Assembly (NCBI GenBank): GCA_038147195.1
Contig: JAYQTB010000004.1
Location: 2,418,001-2,482,000, forward strand
DNA length: 64,000 nt
Reading direction: 5' to 3'
Origin: Eutrophocola salsuginis
Lineage (GTDB): Bacteria > Pseudomonadota > Gammaproteobacteria > Pseudomonadales > Pseudohongiellaceae
Below the pieces are notes generated by a model. The model was not told the DNA's origin. It worked only from the letters and a program-made list of their open reading frames with translations, and searched no databases. Shown here piece by piece: positions 26,981-35,663 of the stretch. Made by a program: the position numbers and the translations under genes. Each line of letters starts with the position of its first letter. The stretch's first letter is position 1.

Positions 26981-28669
26981 ATGTTCGACCTGCTATCCAG
27001 AGACCGTATTATTGCCCGGCCCGGCTTCAACCGCTGGAAGGTGCCGCCTGCGTCTATTGCCATTCACCTGTGTATCGGTTCCGTGTATGCCTGGAGCATC
27101 TACAATCCGCCGCTAATCCGATTGTTCGGCGTGGTGGCACCCGCGTCCGGTGACTGGAGCCTGCAGGATGTCACCTGGATATTTTCCGTCGCCATCGTTT
27201 TCCTCGGCCTGTCGGCGGCGCTGGCCGGCCACTGGCTGGACAAGGTCGGCCCGCGCCTGGTCGGCACCGCCGCAGCCGTGTTGTGGGGTGGTGGCTACCT
27301 CGTCGGCAGTATCGGTATTCTCACCCACCAGTTGTGGCTGCTCTATTTCGGTTATGGCGTGCTTGGTGGTTGCGGCCTCGGGCTCGGGTACGTCTCGCCG
27401 GTCTCGACGCTCATCAAGTGGTTTCCCGACCGTCGCGGCATGGCGACGGGCATGGCCATCATGGGCTTCGGCGGCGGCGCCATGATCGGCGCACCCCTGA
27501 AACGCTATTTCATCCAGAGGTTTTACGAAGCACCCGAGTACCTGGGTACGGTCGACCAGGTGAGCCTGGTCACCGAAGCCGGTCGTCGCTTCGTTGAACG
27601 TGCCGGTGAACAACTGGAAGTGGTCGTGGTGGGTGCCAACGAGGTGGCCGGCATGCTGGTGCCTGGACCTGAGGGCGTCTATGTGGTCGGCACCGGATCG
27701 GCTGGCGTGGCTCAGACCTTCATATTACTCGGGCTTCTATATTTTGTGGTCATGCTCATCGCGGCCTTTTCGTACCGCCTGCCGGCGGATGGCTGGAAAC
27801 CGGACGGGTGGACGCCGCCTGCCCAAGATGCGGGAAGCAAGAAAATGATCACCTCGCACAACGTGGATATCGAGGAGGCCATGCGTACACCGCAGTTTTA
27901 CGGCCTGTGGATCGTGCTCTGCATGAACGTGTCAGCGGGTATCGGCGTGCTCGGCGTGGCGAGCACCATGATGAGTGAGATCTTCGGCACCACACTGCCC
28001 GGCATCGTCGACGGCGCTTTTGCTGCGCTGTATGTCAGCATGATCTCGGTGTTCAACATGGTCGGCCGATTTATCTGGGCCAGCTCCTCGGACTACATCG
28101 GGCGCAAGAATACCTACTGGGTATTCTTCGCGTTGGGCATACTGTTGTATTTATCGGTGCCGTTTTCCGCCAACCAGGTAAGCGCCAGTCCGGCGGTCGT
28201 CTGGCTGATGCTGTTCTACGCGGCCACCATGATCATCTTCACAATGTATGGTGGCGGCTTTGCCACGATCCCGGCGTACCTAGCCGACATCTTTGGCACC
28301 AAATATGTCGGTGGCATCCATGGTCGTTTGCTCACGGCCTGGAGCACGGCCGGGGTCGTCGGGCCGCTGGCCATCACGTCCCTGCGTGAGTCCGCCGTCA
28401 TGCAAGCGATCGGGGACCTGGTCAGCCGCATCGATCCCGCCACCTTCCAGGCCAGGTTCGGTGCCGGTATCGACCAGCTCGATGCGCTGGTGGCGGCGCA
28501 GACCGTGACCATAGCCAGCCTGATGGAAATCGCGCCCGCGGGCACCGTGGATCCTACGCCGGGTCTTTACAACAACACCATGTACCTGATGGCCGCCCTA
28601 CTGCTCATCGGACTGGTGGCCAATGCGCTCATGAAGCCGGTGGCGGCCAGCCATTACCTGAAGGATTAA
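26981..28669 (+). CDS. OFA-family MFS transporter (oxalate/formate antiporter-like)
   Basis: From ATG 26981 this is 562 residues; GAGG at 26969-26972 sits 8 bases before it, which decides against ATG 26975. The OFA signature is obvious: NRWKVPPASIAIHLCIGSVY and AWSIYNPPL. A long hydrophilic insertion with VVVVGANEVAGMLVPGPE interrupts the first half, making it larger than a standard 400-residue MFS protein. Family members exchange oxalate and formate or carry other carboxylates. With the TPP enzyme two genes upstream, an oxalate-like or 2-keto-acid substrate is a reasonable inference. Confidence 0.82.
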   Translation: MFDLLSRDRIIARPGFNRWKVPPASIAIHLCIGSVYAWSIYNPPLIRLFGVVAPASGDWSLQDVTWIFSVAIVFLGLSAALAGHWLDKVGPRLVGTAAAVLWGGGYLVGSIGILTHQLWLLYFGYGVLGGCGLGLGYVSPVSTLIKWFPDRRGMATGMAIMGFGGGAMIGAPLKRYFIQRFYEAPEYLGTVDQVSLVTEAGRRFVERAGEQLEVVVVGANEVAGMLVPGPEGVYVVGTGSAGVAQTFILLGLLYFVVMLIAAFSYRLPADGWKPDGWTPPAQDAGSKKMITSHNVDIEEAMRTPQFYGLWIVLCMNVSAGIGVLGVASTMMSEIFGTTLPGIVDGAFAALYVSMISVFNMVGRFIWASSSDYIGRKNTYWVFFALGILLYLSVPFSANQVSASPAVVWLMLFYAATMIIFTMYGGGFATIPAYLADIFGTKYVGGIHGRLLTAWSTAGVVGPLAITSLRESAVMQAIGDLVSRIDPATFQARFGAGIDQLDALVAAQTVTIASLMEIAPAGTVDPTPGLYNNTMYLMAALLLIGLVANALMKPVAASHYLKD

Positions 28670-28726
28670 GGACGCGTAGCGGCCCGTGTAGGAATTATGG
28701 AAGTCCTGGAAAACAGGGCATTTTCC

Positions 28727-28755
28727 TTGATTCTGCACCGGATGTAGTTTACTTT
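28727..28755 (+). promoter_or_regulatory. Candidate promoter with conserved spacer
   Basis: TTGATT (28727-28732), a 17-bp spacer ending GGATGTAGTT, and TACTTT (28750-28755). An almost identical arrangement occurs at 47259-47287. It lies 80 bases before the methyltransferase-like gene. Confidence 0.4.
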
Positions 28756-28835
28756 CACAGGCCGTTTTGCACACGTCGATTCACTAGAAATTCAATAGCT
28801 AGTAAATAGTTAATAAGCAGTCCAAGGGGTAATAC

Positions 28836-29552
28836 ATGAAACAGTTGATCAGAAAAACCGGCCTGGCAGCCTGCCTGCTGATGGGCTTCAATACGGCCAG
28901 TGCTGACCTGGCACCGGATTTTATGGATAGGATGATGTCCGATGCACGGCCGGAAGCTGACCGCGCCAGGGACGGATCACGCCGGCCTTACCAGGTCATG
29001 AACACTCTCGGCGTCGATGCCGGCATGACCGTCATGGACATCGGCTCGGGCGGCGGCTGGTATGCCTGGGTGCTGTCGGCGGCAGTCGGCCCTGAAGGTC
29101 ACGTGGTGGCCCAGTTCGGCCCGCGTGCACTGGAGCGAAACAATGGCCAGGCCCAGCGCGACCTCGCTGACGGTCTGGGTAACGCCGAGGCCTTCTTCGG
29201 CGAGGTTGGCGAATACCCGGCCAACTCCGTTGATCGCGCAATCACCGCCCTGAACATCCATCACTCTAATGCCGGGCGCGCCGCGCCATATTTTCAGGCC
29301 ATCGCCAACCTCCTGAAGCCGGGCGGCATGGTTGCCGTGATCGATCACATCGGCTTGGAAGGCATGGAAAACGGCATGATGCATCGCATGCTAAAATCCG
29401 ATGCAGTGGAATGGATCGAAGCCGCTGGTCTGGAGATTGTCTCGGATTCCGATCTGCTTCGCACCAACGCTGATGACCACATGCGCTCCATCTCAGATCC
29501 CATTTATGGTCGCGATGTTGACAGATTCTTCATCGTGGCAAGAAAGCCGTAA
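28836..29552 (+). CDS. Exported class I SAM-methyltransferase-like protein
   Basis: This 238-residue protein has a Sec signal peptide (TGLAACLLMGFNTASA) and a Rossmann methyltransferase core. Motif I is VMDIGSGGGWYAWVLS; the later strand LKPGGMVAVIDHIG is intact. A periplasmic location is odd because S-adenosylmethionine is cytoplasmic. The protein may bind another ligand, be retained as a fold, or act before export. It stands alone between its own candidate promoter and a strong terminator, with an AAGGGG ribosome site before the ATG. Confidence 0.75.
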   Translation: MKQLIRKTGLAACLLMGFNTASADLAPDFMDRMMSDARPEADRARDGSRRPYQVMNTLGVDAGMTVMDIGSGGGWYAWVLSAAVGPEGHVVAQFGPRALERNNGQAQRDLADGLGNAEAFFGEVGEYPANSVDRAITALNIHHSNAGRAAPYFQAIANLLKPGGMVAVIDHIGLEGMENGMMHRMLKSDAVEWIEAAGLEIVSDSDLLRTNADDHMRSISDPIYGRDVDRFFIVARKP

Positions 29553-29580
29553 CTTGTAGTTCAATGGCAGTAAGTTAAAA

Positions 29581-29603
29581 GCCGGGCACCAGCCCGGCTT
29601 TTT
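29581..29603 (+). terminator. Strong rho-independent terminator
   Basis: GCCGGGC (29581-29587), loop ACCA, GCCCGGC (29592-29598), then TTTTT. It ends the methyltransferase-like transcript. Confidence 0.9.
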
Positions 29604-29617
29604 AATGAGGCTATTAT

Positions 29618-29890
29618 ATGGAATGGAAAATATTTCTGACGGTGCTCGGCACGGTTTTCCTCGCAGAACTCGGTGATAAGACTCAACTGGCCACTATGCT
29701 CTTTGCCGCCGACCGTGAGGTCAGCAAGTTCACCGTCTTTCTTGCTGCCTCCGTGGCCCTGGTGCTGGCCTCGGCCATCGGCGTGCTGGCGGGTAGCGTC
29801 ATGTCGGAATTCATCAACGAGAAATACCTGCATTACATAGCCGGTGCAGGCTTTATCGTGATCGGGGCGTATACGGTAGTAACAGCCTAG
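29618..29890 (+). CDS. Half-size UPF0016/GDT1-type membrane protein
   Basis: This 90-residue protein carries one UPF0016 unit: the signature AELGDKTQLATM (E-x-G-D-K-T) in the first helix, then two further hydrophobic segments. Full-length GDT1/TMEM165 and MneA-type proteins have two such units and export Mn or Ca; single-unit versions are thought to pair as dimers. Only one copy is visible here, so it would have to form a homodimer. Its stop codon overlaps the stop of the opposing gene (29887-29890). Confidence 0.85.
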   Translation: MEWKIFLTVLGTVFLAELGDKTQLATMLFAADREVSKFTVFLAASVALVLASAIGVLAGSVMSEFINEKYLHYIAGAGFIVIGAYTVVTA

Positions 29891-30648
29891 GGGTTGGCGG
29901 CTTCCAGCGCTTCCTGCCACTTGTCCACGGCGCAGTCGTACTCGAGAAAAATATCGTCGCTCATGCGCTGGTAATAAACGGTGACATGCAGTGGTTCGCC
30001 GTACAGACTAGGGTCGGTAACCGTGAGTTCGAACACCAGCGTATCGTTGTTGATCGGCGGTGCGATGGTGGCGACAAAGCCGCTTGCCTCGACGCCGGCT
30101 TCCTCACGCGTAGTCATGAATACGCGTTCCGTGATGCTCATGTTCTCAGTCCGCGGCCAGCGACCTTCCAGCGTTTCTTTCAAAAGGCCTGTCTGTATAA
30201 CGAGTGTCTGGCGTCCTTCCGGTGCTTCCCAGTCCCAATGGCCGATGGAATACCCCATACGGGTCGGCGGGTAGTCGTCCGGGAAGTCCCGGCCGTCTAT
30301 GAATACGCGACGAACCTGCATTTCCAGCTCGGCAAGCATGGTGAGCTGCTGGTCTTTCTGGATCACCTCGATGGGATAGGCCACCAGGGATGTCATGGTG
30401 GACGGCATGCCGGGTGGCACGCACCAGGCGCCAGGTTCAACCCAGTTCGGGTACTGCGAAAGGTAGGCTTCCTGCAGCGCCTGTCCTTCCGGTGTAAGTG
30501 CTTGGGAATCCGTGCGCACGAAGGCGGGCTCAGAGGCGTAGGCAACCCAGACACCGCTGAAGTCTGGTATGGCTTGCTGGGCAAGCACGGGTAGGGTTAA
30601 CACTGAAAATGCGAGTGGAAATATGGTGCTGCGCCCTGCCTTGTACAT
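29887..30648 (-). CDS. Exported protein of unknown function, DUF6152-associated
   Basis: From ATG 30648 this is 253 residues with a signal peptide (STIFPLAFSVLTLPVLAQ). The mature part begins IPDFSGVWVAY and contains MGYSIGHWDWEAPEGRQTLV, matching in layout the plus-strand protein at 31223 (PDFNGLWF, MGYSVGHFEGDTLVIET). The two are paralogues on either side of the DUF6152 gene. Proteins of this kind occur repeatedly near DUF6152 genes in aquatic proteobacteria, but I know of no established function. The consensus-quality promoter at 30680-30708 lies just upstream. Confidence 0.7.
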   Translation of the reverse strand: MYKAGRSTIFPLAFSVLTLPVLAQQAIPDFSGVWVAYASEPAFVRTDSQALTPEGQALQEAYLSQYPNWVEPGAWCVPPGMPSTMTSLVAYPIEVIQKDQQLTMLAELEMQVRRVFIDGRDFPDDYPPTRMGYSIGHWDWEAPEGRQTLVIQTGLLKETLEGRWPRTENMSITERVFMTTREEAGVEASGFVATIAPPINNDTLVFELTVTDPSLYGEPLHVTVYYQRMSDDIFLEYDCAVDKWQEALEAANP

Positions 30649-30679
30649 CTGTGACTTCCCCTTGTTGGTCGAATGCCGA

Positions 30680-30708
30680 AATATGCGAGTTGACCTATTT
30701 ATTGTCAA
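30680..30708 (-). promoter_or_regulatory. Sigma-70-like promoter (minus strand)
   Basis: Minus-strand TTGACA (30708-30703), 17-bp spacer, CATATT (30685-30680), about 32 bases before ATG 30648. The same -35/-10 pair with the same spacing occurs at 50822-50850. Confidence 0.6.
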
Positions 30709-30816
30709 CATTATTGGGTTGGTATGAAGTAATTATGCTAAATTTGCTAGGTCGCTAGGGCTGCAAAAAACAACACTAAAGTTGCCCAGACCACTAATTA
30801 CCGTGGGGAAGATACA

Positions 30817-31203
30817 ATGCTCACTCAATTTCGTTCTGTCCTGAAAGGTTTCTGCGCCGGCATACTGGCCCTAGCCCTGGCCGGCTGGACGTCCACGCTG
30901 TTGGCACATCATTCTGCGGCACAATTCGATTTCGCCCAGATGGTGCCTGTGACTGGCAAGGTCGTGCATGTCGATGTAGCCAATCCACATATCGATCTTA
31001 TTCTTGAAATCACCAACGCCGACGGCACTAAAAAAGAAGTGCAGTTCGAAGGTCACAGCCGCAATAATGTCTATCGCCGCGGTTGGCGTCCTGGCGCCTT
31101 CGAGGTGGGCGATGAAATCACCATCTTCATTGCGCCCATGCGTAACGGGGAAGATGGCGGCTATATCCAGGAATTTGCCCTGACAGACGGTCGCAAATTC
31201 TAG
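30817..31203 (+). CDS. DUF6152 family exported protein
   Basis: This 128-residue protein has a signal peptide (VLKGFCAGILALALAGW to TLLAHH). The family start HHSAAQFDFAQMVPVTGKV is followed by VHVDVANPHIDLILEI and a beta-rich remainder, RRGWRPGAFEVGDEIT. This fits the small OB-like exported DUF6152 family. Function is unknown; members sit beside exported proteins like the two neighbours here. The ATG lies 19 bases before the next gene's frame opens and the two plus-strand genes are separated by only 19 bases, so they are likely co-transcribed. Confidence 0.8.
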   Translation: MLTQFRSVLKGFCAGILALALAGWTSTLLAHHSAAQFDFAQMVPVTGKVVHVDVANPHIDLILEITNADGTKKEVQFEGHSRNNVYRRGWRPGAFEVGDEITIFIAPMRNGEDGGYIQEFALTDGRKF

Positions 31204-31222
31204 GAATTATTTGGGGAAAATT

Positions 31223-31951
31223 ATGCTTAGGAAATTGACGTTACTGGCCTCTTTGCTTTCAGGCTGCACGCTCGTGACGGCCCAACCGGATTTCAACGGA
31301 CTCTGGTTTCCCGCCGGCTTTGACCGGGATGCACCACGTCTCGAGGCTGGCCACCGGGAGATGCCCTGGAATGAACAGGCACAGCAAATGGCGGATGCCT
31401 ATGTCTCCGTTTTCGACGTCACCGATGAACCCGGCGGTTTCTGCGTAAAACCAGGCCTGCCGCGCAGCATCTGGGGTGCCCCGTTCCCGGTAGAGATCGT
31501 CCAGACCGACGGCTTCATCAACATGCTTTGGGAAGGCTATTTCCAGTATCGCAAGATCTACCTGGAAGGGCACCCGCGCCCCGAGCCCATCCTTCATACC
31601 CGTATGGGTTACTCGGTGGGGCATTTCGAGGGTGACACCCTGGTCATCGAAACTTCCTACCTGCGCGAGTATCCATACATGCGTCGGGCGGCCAACACCG
31701 ATGATGCAACCGTGGTCGAGCGCTGGAACCTCGTGACCGCCACCAACAGCGAGGGCGTCGAGCAGAAATACCTGACAAACGAAATGTATCTGACCGATGA
31801 GAAGCTCTACACCGAGCCGGTTAGGATCGTCGGCACGCTGCGATATTCACCCGACACCCCTATTCTGGAATATTCCTGCAGTGAACAGATTTACGATCAG
31901 CATCTGCAGGAAAAAGGCATCCAGCCGCCGGATTTCAGCACCCTCGAATAG
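31223..31951 (+). CDS. Probable lipoprotein, paralogue of the divergent DUF6152-associated protein
   Basis: From ATG 31223 (GGGG at 31213-31216 as ribosome site) this is 242 residues. The N-terminus MLRKLTLLASLLSGC ends in a lipobox (LSGC, Cys15), so it is probably diacylated by Lgt; cleavage at VTA-Q by signal peptidase I is the alternative. The mature part PDFNGLWFPAGF, then MGYSVGHFEGDTLVIET and ILEYSCSEQIYDQHLQ, mirrors the protein encoded at 29887-30648. It follows the DUF6152 gene by 19 bases. Function is unknown. Confidence 0.7.
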   Translation: MLRKLTLLASLLSGCTLVTAQPDFNGLWFPAGFDRDAPRLEAGHREMPWNEQAQQMADAYVSVFDVTDEPGGFCVKPGLPRSIWGAPFPVEIVQTDGFINMLWEGYFQYRKIYLEGHPRPEPILHTRMGYSVGHFEGDTLVIETSYLREYPYMRRAANTDDATVVERWNLVTATNSEGVEQKYLTNEMYLTDEKLYTEPVRIVGTLRYSPDTPILEYSCSEQIYDQHLQEKGIQPPDFSTLE

Positions 31952-32011
31952 CCCCGGGGCCGCTGTTCCGGCGGCCTCGAAGACAGGCTAAAAATTGCGA
32001 AAATTTCACAA

Positions 32012-32029
32012 TAGACCGGGTGGTCGGTA
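32012..32029. promoter_or_regulatory. Candidate TetR-type operator
   Basis: TAGACCGGGTGGTCGGTA contains ACCG and CGGT arms around GGTGGT, close to the TAGACCG-type boxes bound by several TetR-family repressors. It lies about 200 bases upstream of the MBL-fold gene. No tetR gene is in the window. Confidence 0.25.
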
Positions 32030-32227
32030 ATACTTGAAAATGCCAGCCCCTCTCTTTATCCTTTCTTGCCTTTTCTATAAAAATTAATAGGTTAGACGGA
32101 AGTAAAAAGTTTCGCTATCCTGTTGGAAATTCCGCGTAATGATTAATCCAGGGTACAGGTCCGGAAGGGTTGCAAAGGCATCACCCTCAGTGCTTAGCCC
32201 CTAAAAATTTCAGGCAAAAGTCACAGC

Positions 32228-33178
32228 ATGAATTTCGACAGACGAGACCGAACCAGAGCCCTGAACAGACGCACTCTGATTGCCGGTGCCGCCCTCGGTG
32301 GTCTCGGCCTGGCGCTGCCGCGAATCGTCATGGCCCAGGGCGGTCTGGCCACTATTCCCATCCGCAACAATATTCACCTGGTCACCGGCGCCGGATGCAA
32401 TGTCGTCGTCGCCGTGGGTCCTGACAGTGTCCTGCTGATCGACGGCGGCCTGCCCGAACACGCCGAAGCCGTCATGGTCGCAGTTGAACGACTCGCCCCG
32501 GGCAAGCCGGTGCAGGCCTTGTTCAATAGCAACTGGCGTCCGGAACACTGCGGGCTTAATTACATCCTAGGGCCGCAGGGCACCGCGATCATCGCCCATG
32601 AAAACACACGCCTGTGGCAAAACAACGATTTCACCGTGCCCTGGGAAGACCGCCACTACACCCCCATGCCGGCTGCGGCGCAGGCCAACGACACTTTCTA
32701 CAAGACCGGTTCGCTGACACTTGGTAATGAAAAGGTGGATTACGGGTTGATCAGCCAGTTCCACACAGACGGCGACCTGTACGTCCACTTTCCGGACTCA
32801 AACGTAATAATTATGGGCGACATGATGGCAGTGGGTACTTACCCACTTTTGGATTATGTCACCGGAGGCTGGATCAACGGCGCCCAGAAATGCACTAATC
32901 TCATGCTAGAGATGGCGGATGCGGACACACTAATCGTGCCTGCCATTGGTACCGTGCAGGGGCGCGGTATGCTGGAAGTCCAAAAGCAAATGCTGGACAC
33001 CGCCTACGATGCCGTGGCCAACGCCTATCGTACTGGCCGCAGTCTTGACCAGTTCATGGCGAGTGCGCCCATGGCCGACTATGATGGGATATATGGTGAC
33101 CCGAGCCTGTTCGTAGAACTGTTGTACCACGGCACCTGGTACCACGTCCCCGGCCGGGCCATACAGGGTATTATATAA
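32228..33178 (+). CDS. Tat-exported MBL-fold protein with degraded metal site
   Basis: This 316-residue protein has a Tat-like signal (LNRRTLIAGAALGGLGLALP). The MBL fold is recognisable: IHLVTGAGCNVVVAVGPDSV, LLIDGGLPEH, then the usual HxHxDH position reading FNSNWRPEHCGLN, where only the last His survives, and later QFHTDGDLYVHFPDSNVIIMGD. With most first-site ligands gone, it may bind metal weakly, bind another ligand, or be a structural partner. It is 18 bases upstream of the di-haem protein gene, so it is probably part of that unit. Confidence 0.75.
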   Translation: MNFDRRDRTRALNRRTLIAGAALGGLGLALPRIVMAQGGLATIPIRNNIHLVTGAGCNVVVAVGPDSVLLIDGGLPEHAEAVMVAVERLAPGKPVQALFNSNWRPEHCGLNYILGPQGTAIIAHENTRLWQNNDFTVPWEDRHYTPMPAAAQANDTFYKTGSLTLGNEKVDYGLISQFHTDGDLYVHFPDSNVIIMGDMMAVGTYPLLDYVTGGWINGAQKCTNLMLEMADADTLIVPAIGTVQGRGMLEVQKQMLDTAYDAVANAYRTGRSLDQFMASAPMADYDGIYGDPSLFVELLYHGTWYHVPGRAIQGII

Positions 33179-33196
33179 AGGTAACAGAAACAGCGA

Positions 33197-35620
33197 ATGA
33201 AACAGGCACGACACAACAAAAGATTTTCCACCCTGGTAATGGCAGTCGCCAGCCTTGTCGCCACTGGCATAACCGGTGCGGAAGAAGGCGACTACCAAGC
33301 GGCGCTTGAAGACCTGCGCGACAACTGGGATACCCTGGAAACCTACTGCACCGGCTGCCACAATTTCGAGGATTATGCCGGCGGCATCGATTTCACTTCC
33401 TTCAGCGCGGACGACGTGGCAGACCAGGCTGAAACCTTCGAAATGGCCCTGCGCAAGATTCGCAACAGCGTGATGCCGCCGCCGAGCCAAGACCAGCCGA
33501 ACGAACGGGCGCGCTGGGATCTCATTGCGAGTATCGAGAAGGTGCTCGACACCCACGCCGCCGTGGCACCCGATCCCGGTCGCATCGCTTTGCACCGCCT
33601 CAACCGCACCGAGTATGTGAACGCGATTTACGACATTACCGGCGTGCGCCTGGATACCGAGCTCAGCCTGCCGAAGGACGACAACAGTGACGGCTTTGAC
33701 AATATCGCCAGCGTGCTGAAAGTGTCTCCTTCGTTCCTCGACCAGTACATTGCCGCGGCCCGCGTGGTCAGTGACATAGCGGTGGGCAGCCCCAATCCCC
33801 GCAATGAGGAAGTTGTCTACCCGATGGATACCTCCCACCAGGGCTCCCATGTCCACGGCCTGCCGATGGGTACGCGTGGTGGCGTGTCAGTAGAGCACAC
33901 CTTCCCGGTCGACGGTGAATACGCGATCAGCATTCTCGGCATGGCCGGCGCCGGGTACACGCTGGGCATGGAATACAACCACGAGGTCATCATCACCGTC
34001 GACGGTGAGCGCATCTTCCGGCATGACATTGGGGGCGGTGAAGACTTGCGCATGCTCGACCAGGTGCAGGCGCCCGCGGTGGCCGAGATCAACGGCCGCT
34101 TTAGCGACATTCGTGTCCCACTGACTTCGGGCTCCCACAAGATCGGCGTGGCCTTCGTGGCCCGTAGTTTTGCCGAGTCCGATGAATTTCTTTATGACAT
34201 CGGCGGCAACCGCGGCATGGATCGCATCGCCCGTGCCCGCGGCTTGCAGATAAAGGGTCCGCTGACTTCCACCGGTGTCATCGAAACACCGAGCCGGCAC
34301 AAGGTCATGGTGTGTGAACCCGCCCAGGCCAGCGAGGAAATCGACTGTGCCCGGCAGATCTTCGCCAACCTGGCCAAGCAGGCTTTCCGTCGTCCGATCA
34401 CCGATGCCGACCTTACTGCACCGCTGCGTTTCTTTGCCGCCGGCCGTGAGCAGGGCACTTTCGATGACGGCATCAAGAACGGCATGATGGCCATCTTCAC
34501 CAGCCCGAAATTCCTTTACCGCGCGGAGATCCCGCCTGCGGATGCCCAGCCCGGTGACATCGTGCCTATCAGCGACCTCGAACTCGCCTCGCGCCTGGCC
34601 TTCTTCCTCTGGAGTTCGGCTCCGGACCAGGAGCTGATCGACCTGGCTGCTCGAGGCGAGCTTGGTAAGGACGATGTCCTGCAGGCGCAGGTGGAGCGCA
34701 TGCTCGGCGATGCCCGTTCGGAAGCGATGGTGGAGAATTTCGTCTTCCAGTGGCTGCGCTTGCGTGACCTTGAAAACGTCGACCCGGACCCGGAAATCTA
34801 CCCGGCCTATAACCGCGGCCTGCTCGATGCCTTCCGTGAAGAGATCCGCCTTTTTGTTGGCAGCATCTTCCGCGAGGACAGCAGCATTCTCGATTTGATC
34901 ACTGCCGATTACACCTACCTTAATGAAGATCTGGCGATGCATTACGGCATCACCGACGTGAAGGGCGATCAGTTCCGCCGCGTGGAACTGGCCGATGAGG
35001 AACGTTTCGGTTTGCTGGGAACGGGCGGAGTATTAATGGTGACGTCTTACGCCAACCGGACAACGCCGGTTATCCGCGGTGCCTACATCATGGAGAATTT
35101 CCAGGGTGTACCGCCGGCAACACCACCGCCAAACGTGGAGGCATTCCCGGAGACACCTGAAGGTGCCGTCGTGTCCTTGACCGTGCGAGAACGCCTGGAG
35201 GTTCACCGCGACAACCCGGCCTGTGCAGGCTGCCATGATGTCATGGACCCGTTGGGACTGGCACTTGAAAATTACAACGCTATCGGACAGTGGCGGGACC
35301 GAGACAGCGACGCGGGAAATGTTCCTATAGACGCTTCGGGACGGCTAGCCGATGGTACATCATTGCGCGGGGTCAACGATTTGCGTAATGCTTTGGTCAC
35401 TAGACCGGACCAGTTTGTTCAAACGTTCACAGAAAAGCTCATGACTTATTCCCTTGGGCGTTCCGTGGAGTATCATGATATGCCTGTCGTTCGCAGTATC
35501 GTGAAAGAAGCCGCGAGAAAAAATTACAGTTTTTCCGCGATCGTGATGGGAATCATCAACAGCGACCCCTTCAGGAAGGTCACTGTTCCTGGTGAGAATA
35601 GGGTAGTTGGCAGTTTATAG
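33197..35620 (+). CDS. Exported di-haem PSD1/DUF1592-type protein
   Basis: This 807-residue protein has an N-terminal export signal. A cytochrome-like CTGCH motif lies at residues 51-55 and a second haem motif, CAGCH, near 676-680. Between them are the DUF1587, DUF1592 and DUF1588 regions (HRLNRTEYVNAIYDITG, LASRLAFFLWSSAPDQEL, YLNEDLAMHYGI), and DUF1585 closes the protein (RDNPACAGCHDVMDPLGLAL). Such proteins are common in Planctomycetes, also occur in aquatic gammaproteobacteria, and are usually paired with DUF1552 proteins. A role in extracytoplasmic electron transfer or oxidation is inferred from the haem sites; no substrate is known. Confidence 0.88.
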   Translation: MKQARHNKRFSTLVMAVASLVATGITGAEEGDYQAALEDLRDNWDTLETYCTGCHNFEDYAGGIDFTSFSADDVADQAETFEMALRKIRNSVMPPPSQDQPNERARWDLIASIEKVLDTHAAVAPDPGRIALHRLNRTEYVNAIYDITGVRLDTELSLPKDDNSDGFDNIASVLKVSPSFLDQYIAAARVVSDIAVGSPNPRNEEVVYPMDTSHQGSHVHGLPMGTRGGVSVEHTFPVDGEYAISILGMAGAGYTLGMEYNHEVIITVDGERIFRHDIGGGEDLRMLDQVQAPAVAEINGRFSDIRVPLTSGSHKIGVAFVARSFAESDEFLYDIGGNRGMDRIARARGLQIKGPLTSTGVIETPSRHKVMVCEPAQASEEIDCARQIFANLAKQAFRRPITDADLTAPLRFFAAGREQGTFDDGIKNGMMAIFTSPKFLYRAEIPPADAQPGDIVPISDLELASRLAFFLWSSAPDQELIDLAARGELGKDDVLQAQVERMLGDARSEAMVENFVFQWLRLRDLENVDPDPEIYPAYNRGLLDAFREEIRLFVGSIFREDSSILDLITADYTYLNEDLAMHYGITDVKGDQFRRVELADEERFGLLGTGGVLMVTSYANRTTPVIRGAYIMENFQGVPPATPPPNVEAFPETPEGAVVSLTVRERLEVHRDNPACAGCHDVMDPLGLALENYNAIGQWRDRDSDAGNVPIDASGRLADGTSLRGVNDLRNALVTRPDQFVQTFTEKLMTYSLGRSVEYHDMPVVRSIVKEAARKNYSFSAIVMGIINSDPFRKVTVPGENRVVGSL

Positions 35621-35663
35621 GAAAGGGATGCCGCTCGAGGCCGTGATTCAGAGGAGATAATTG

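Noticed and set aside
33887..34942. 351-codon minus-strand frame
   Set aside because: Antisense shadow of the PSD1/DUF1592 gene with no plausible signal or domain.
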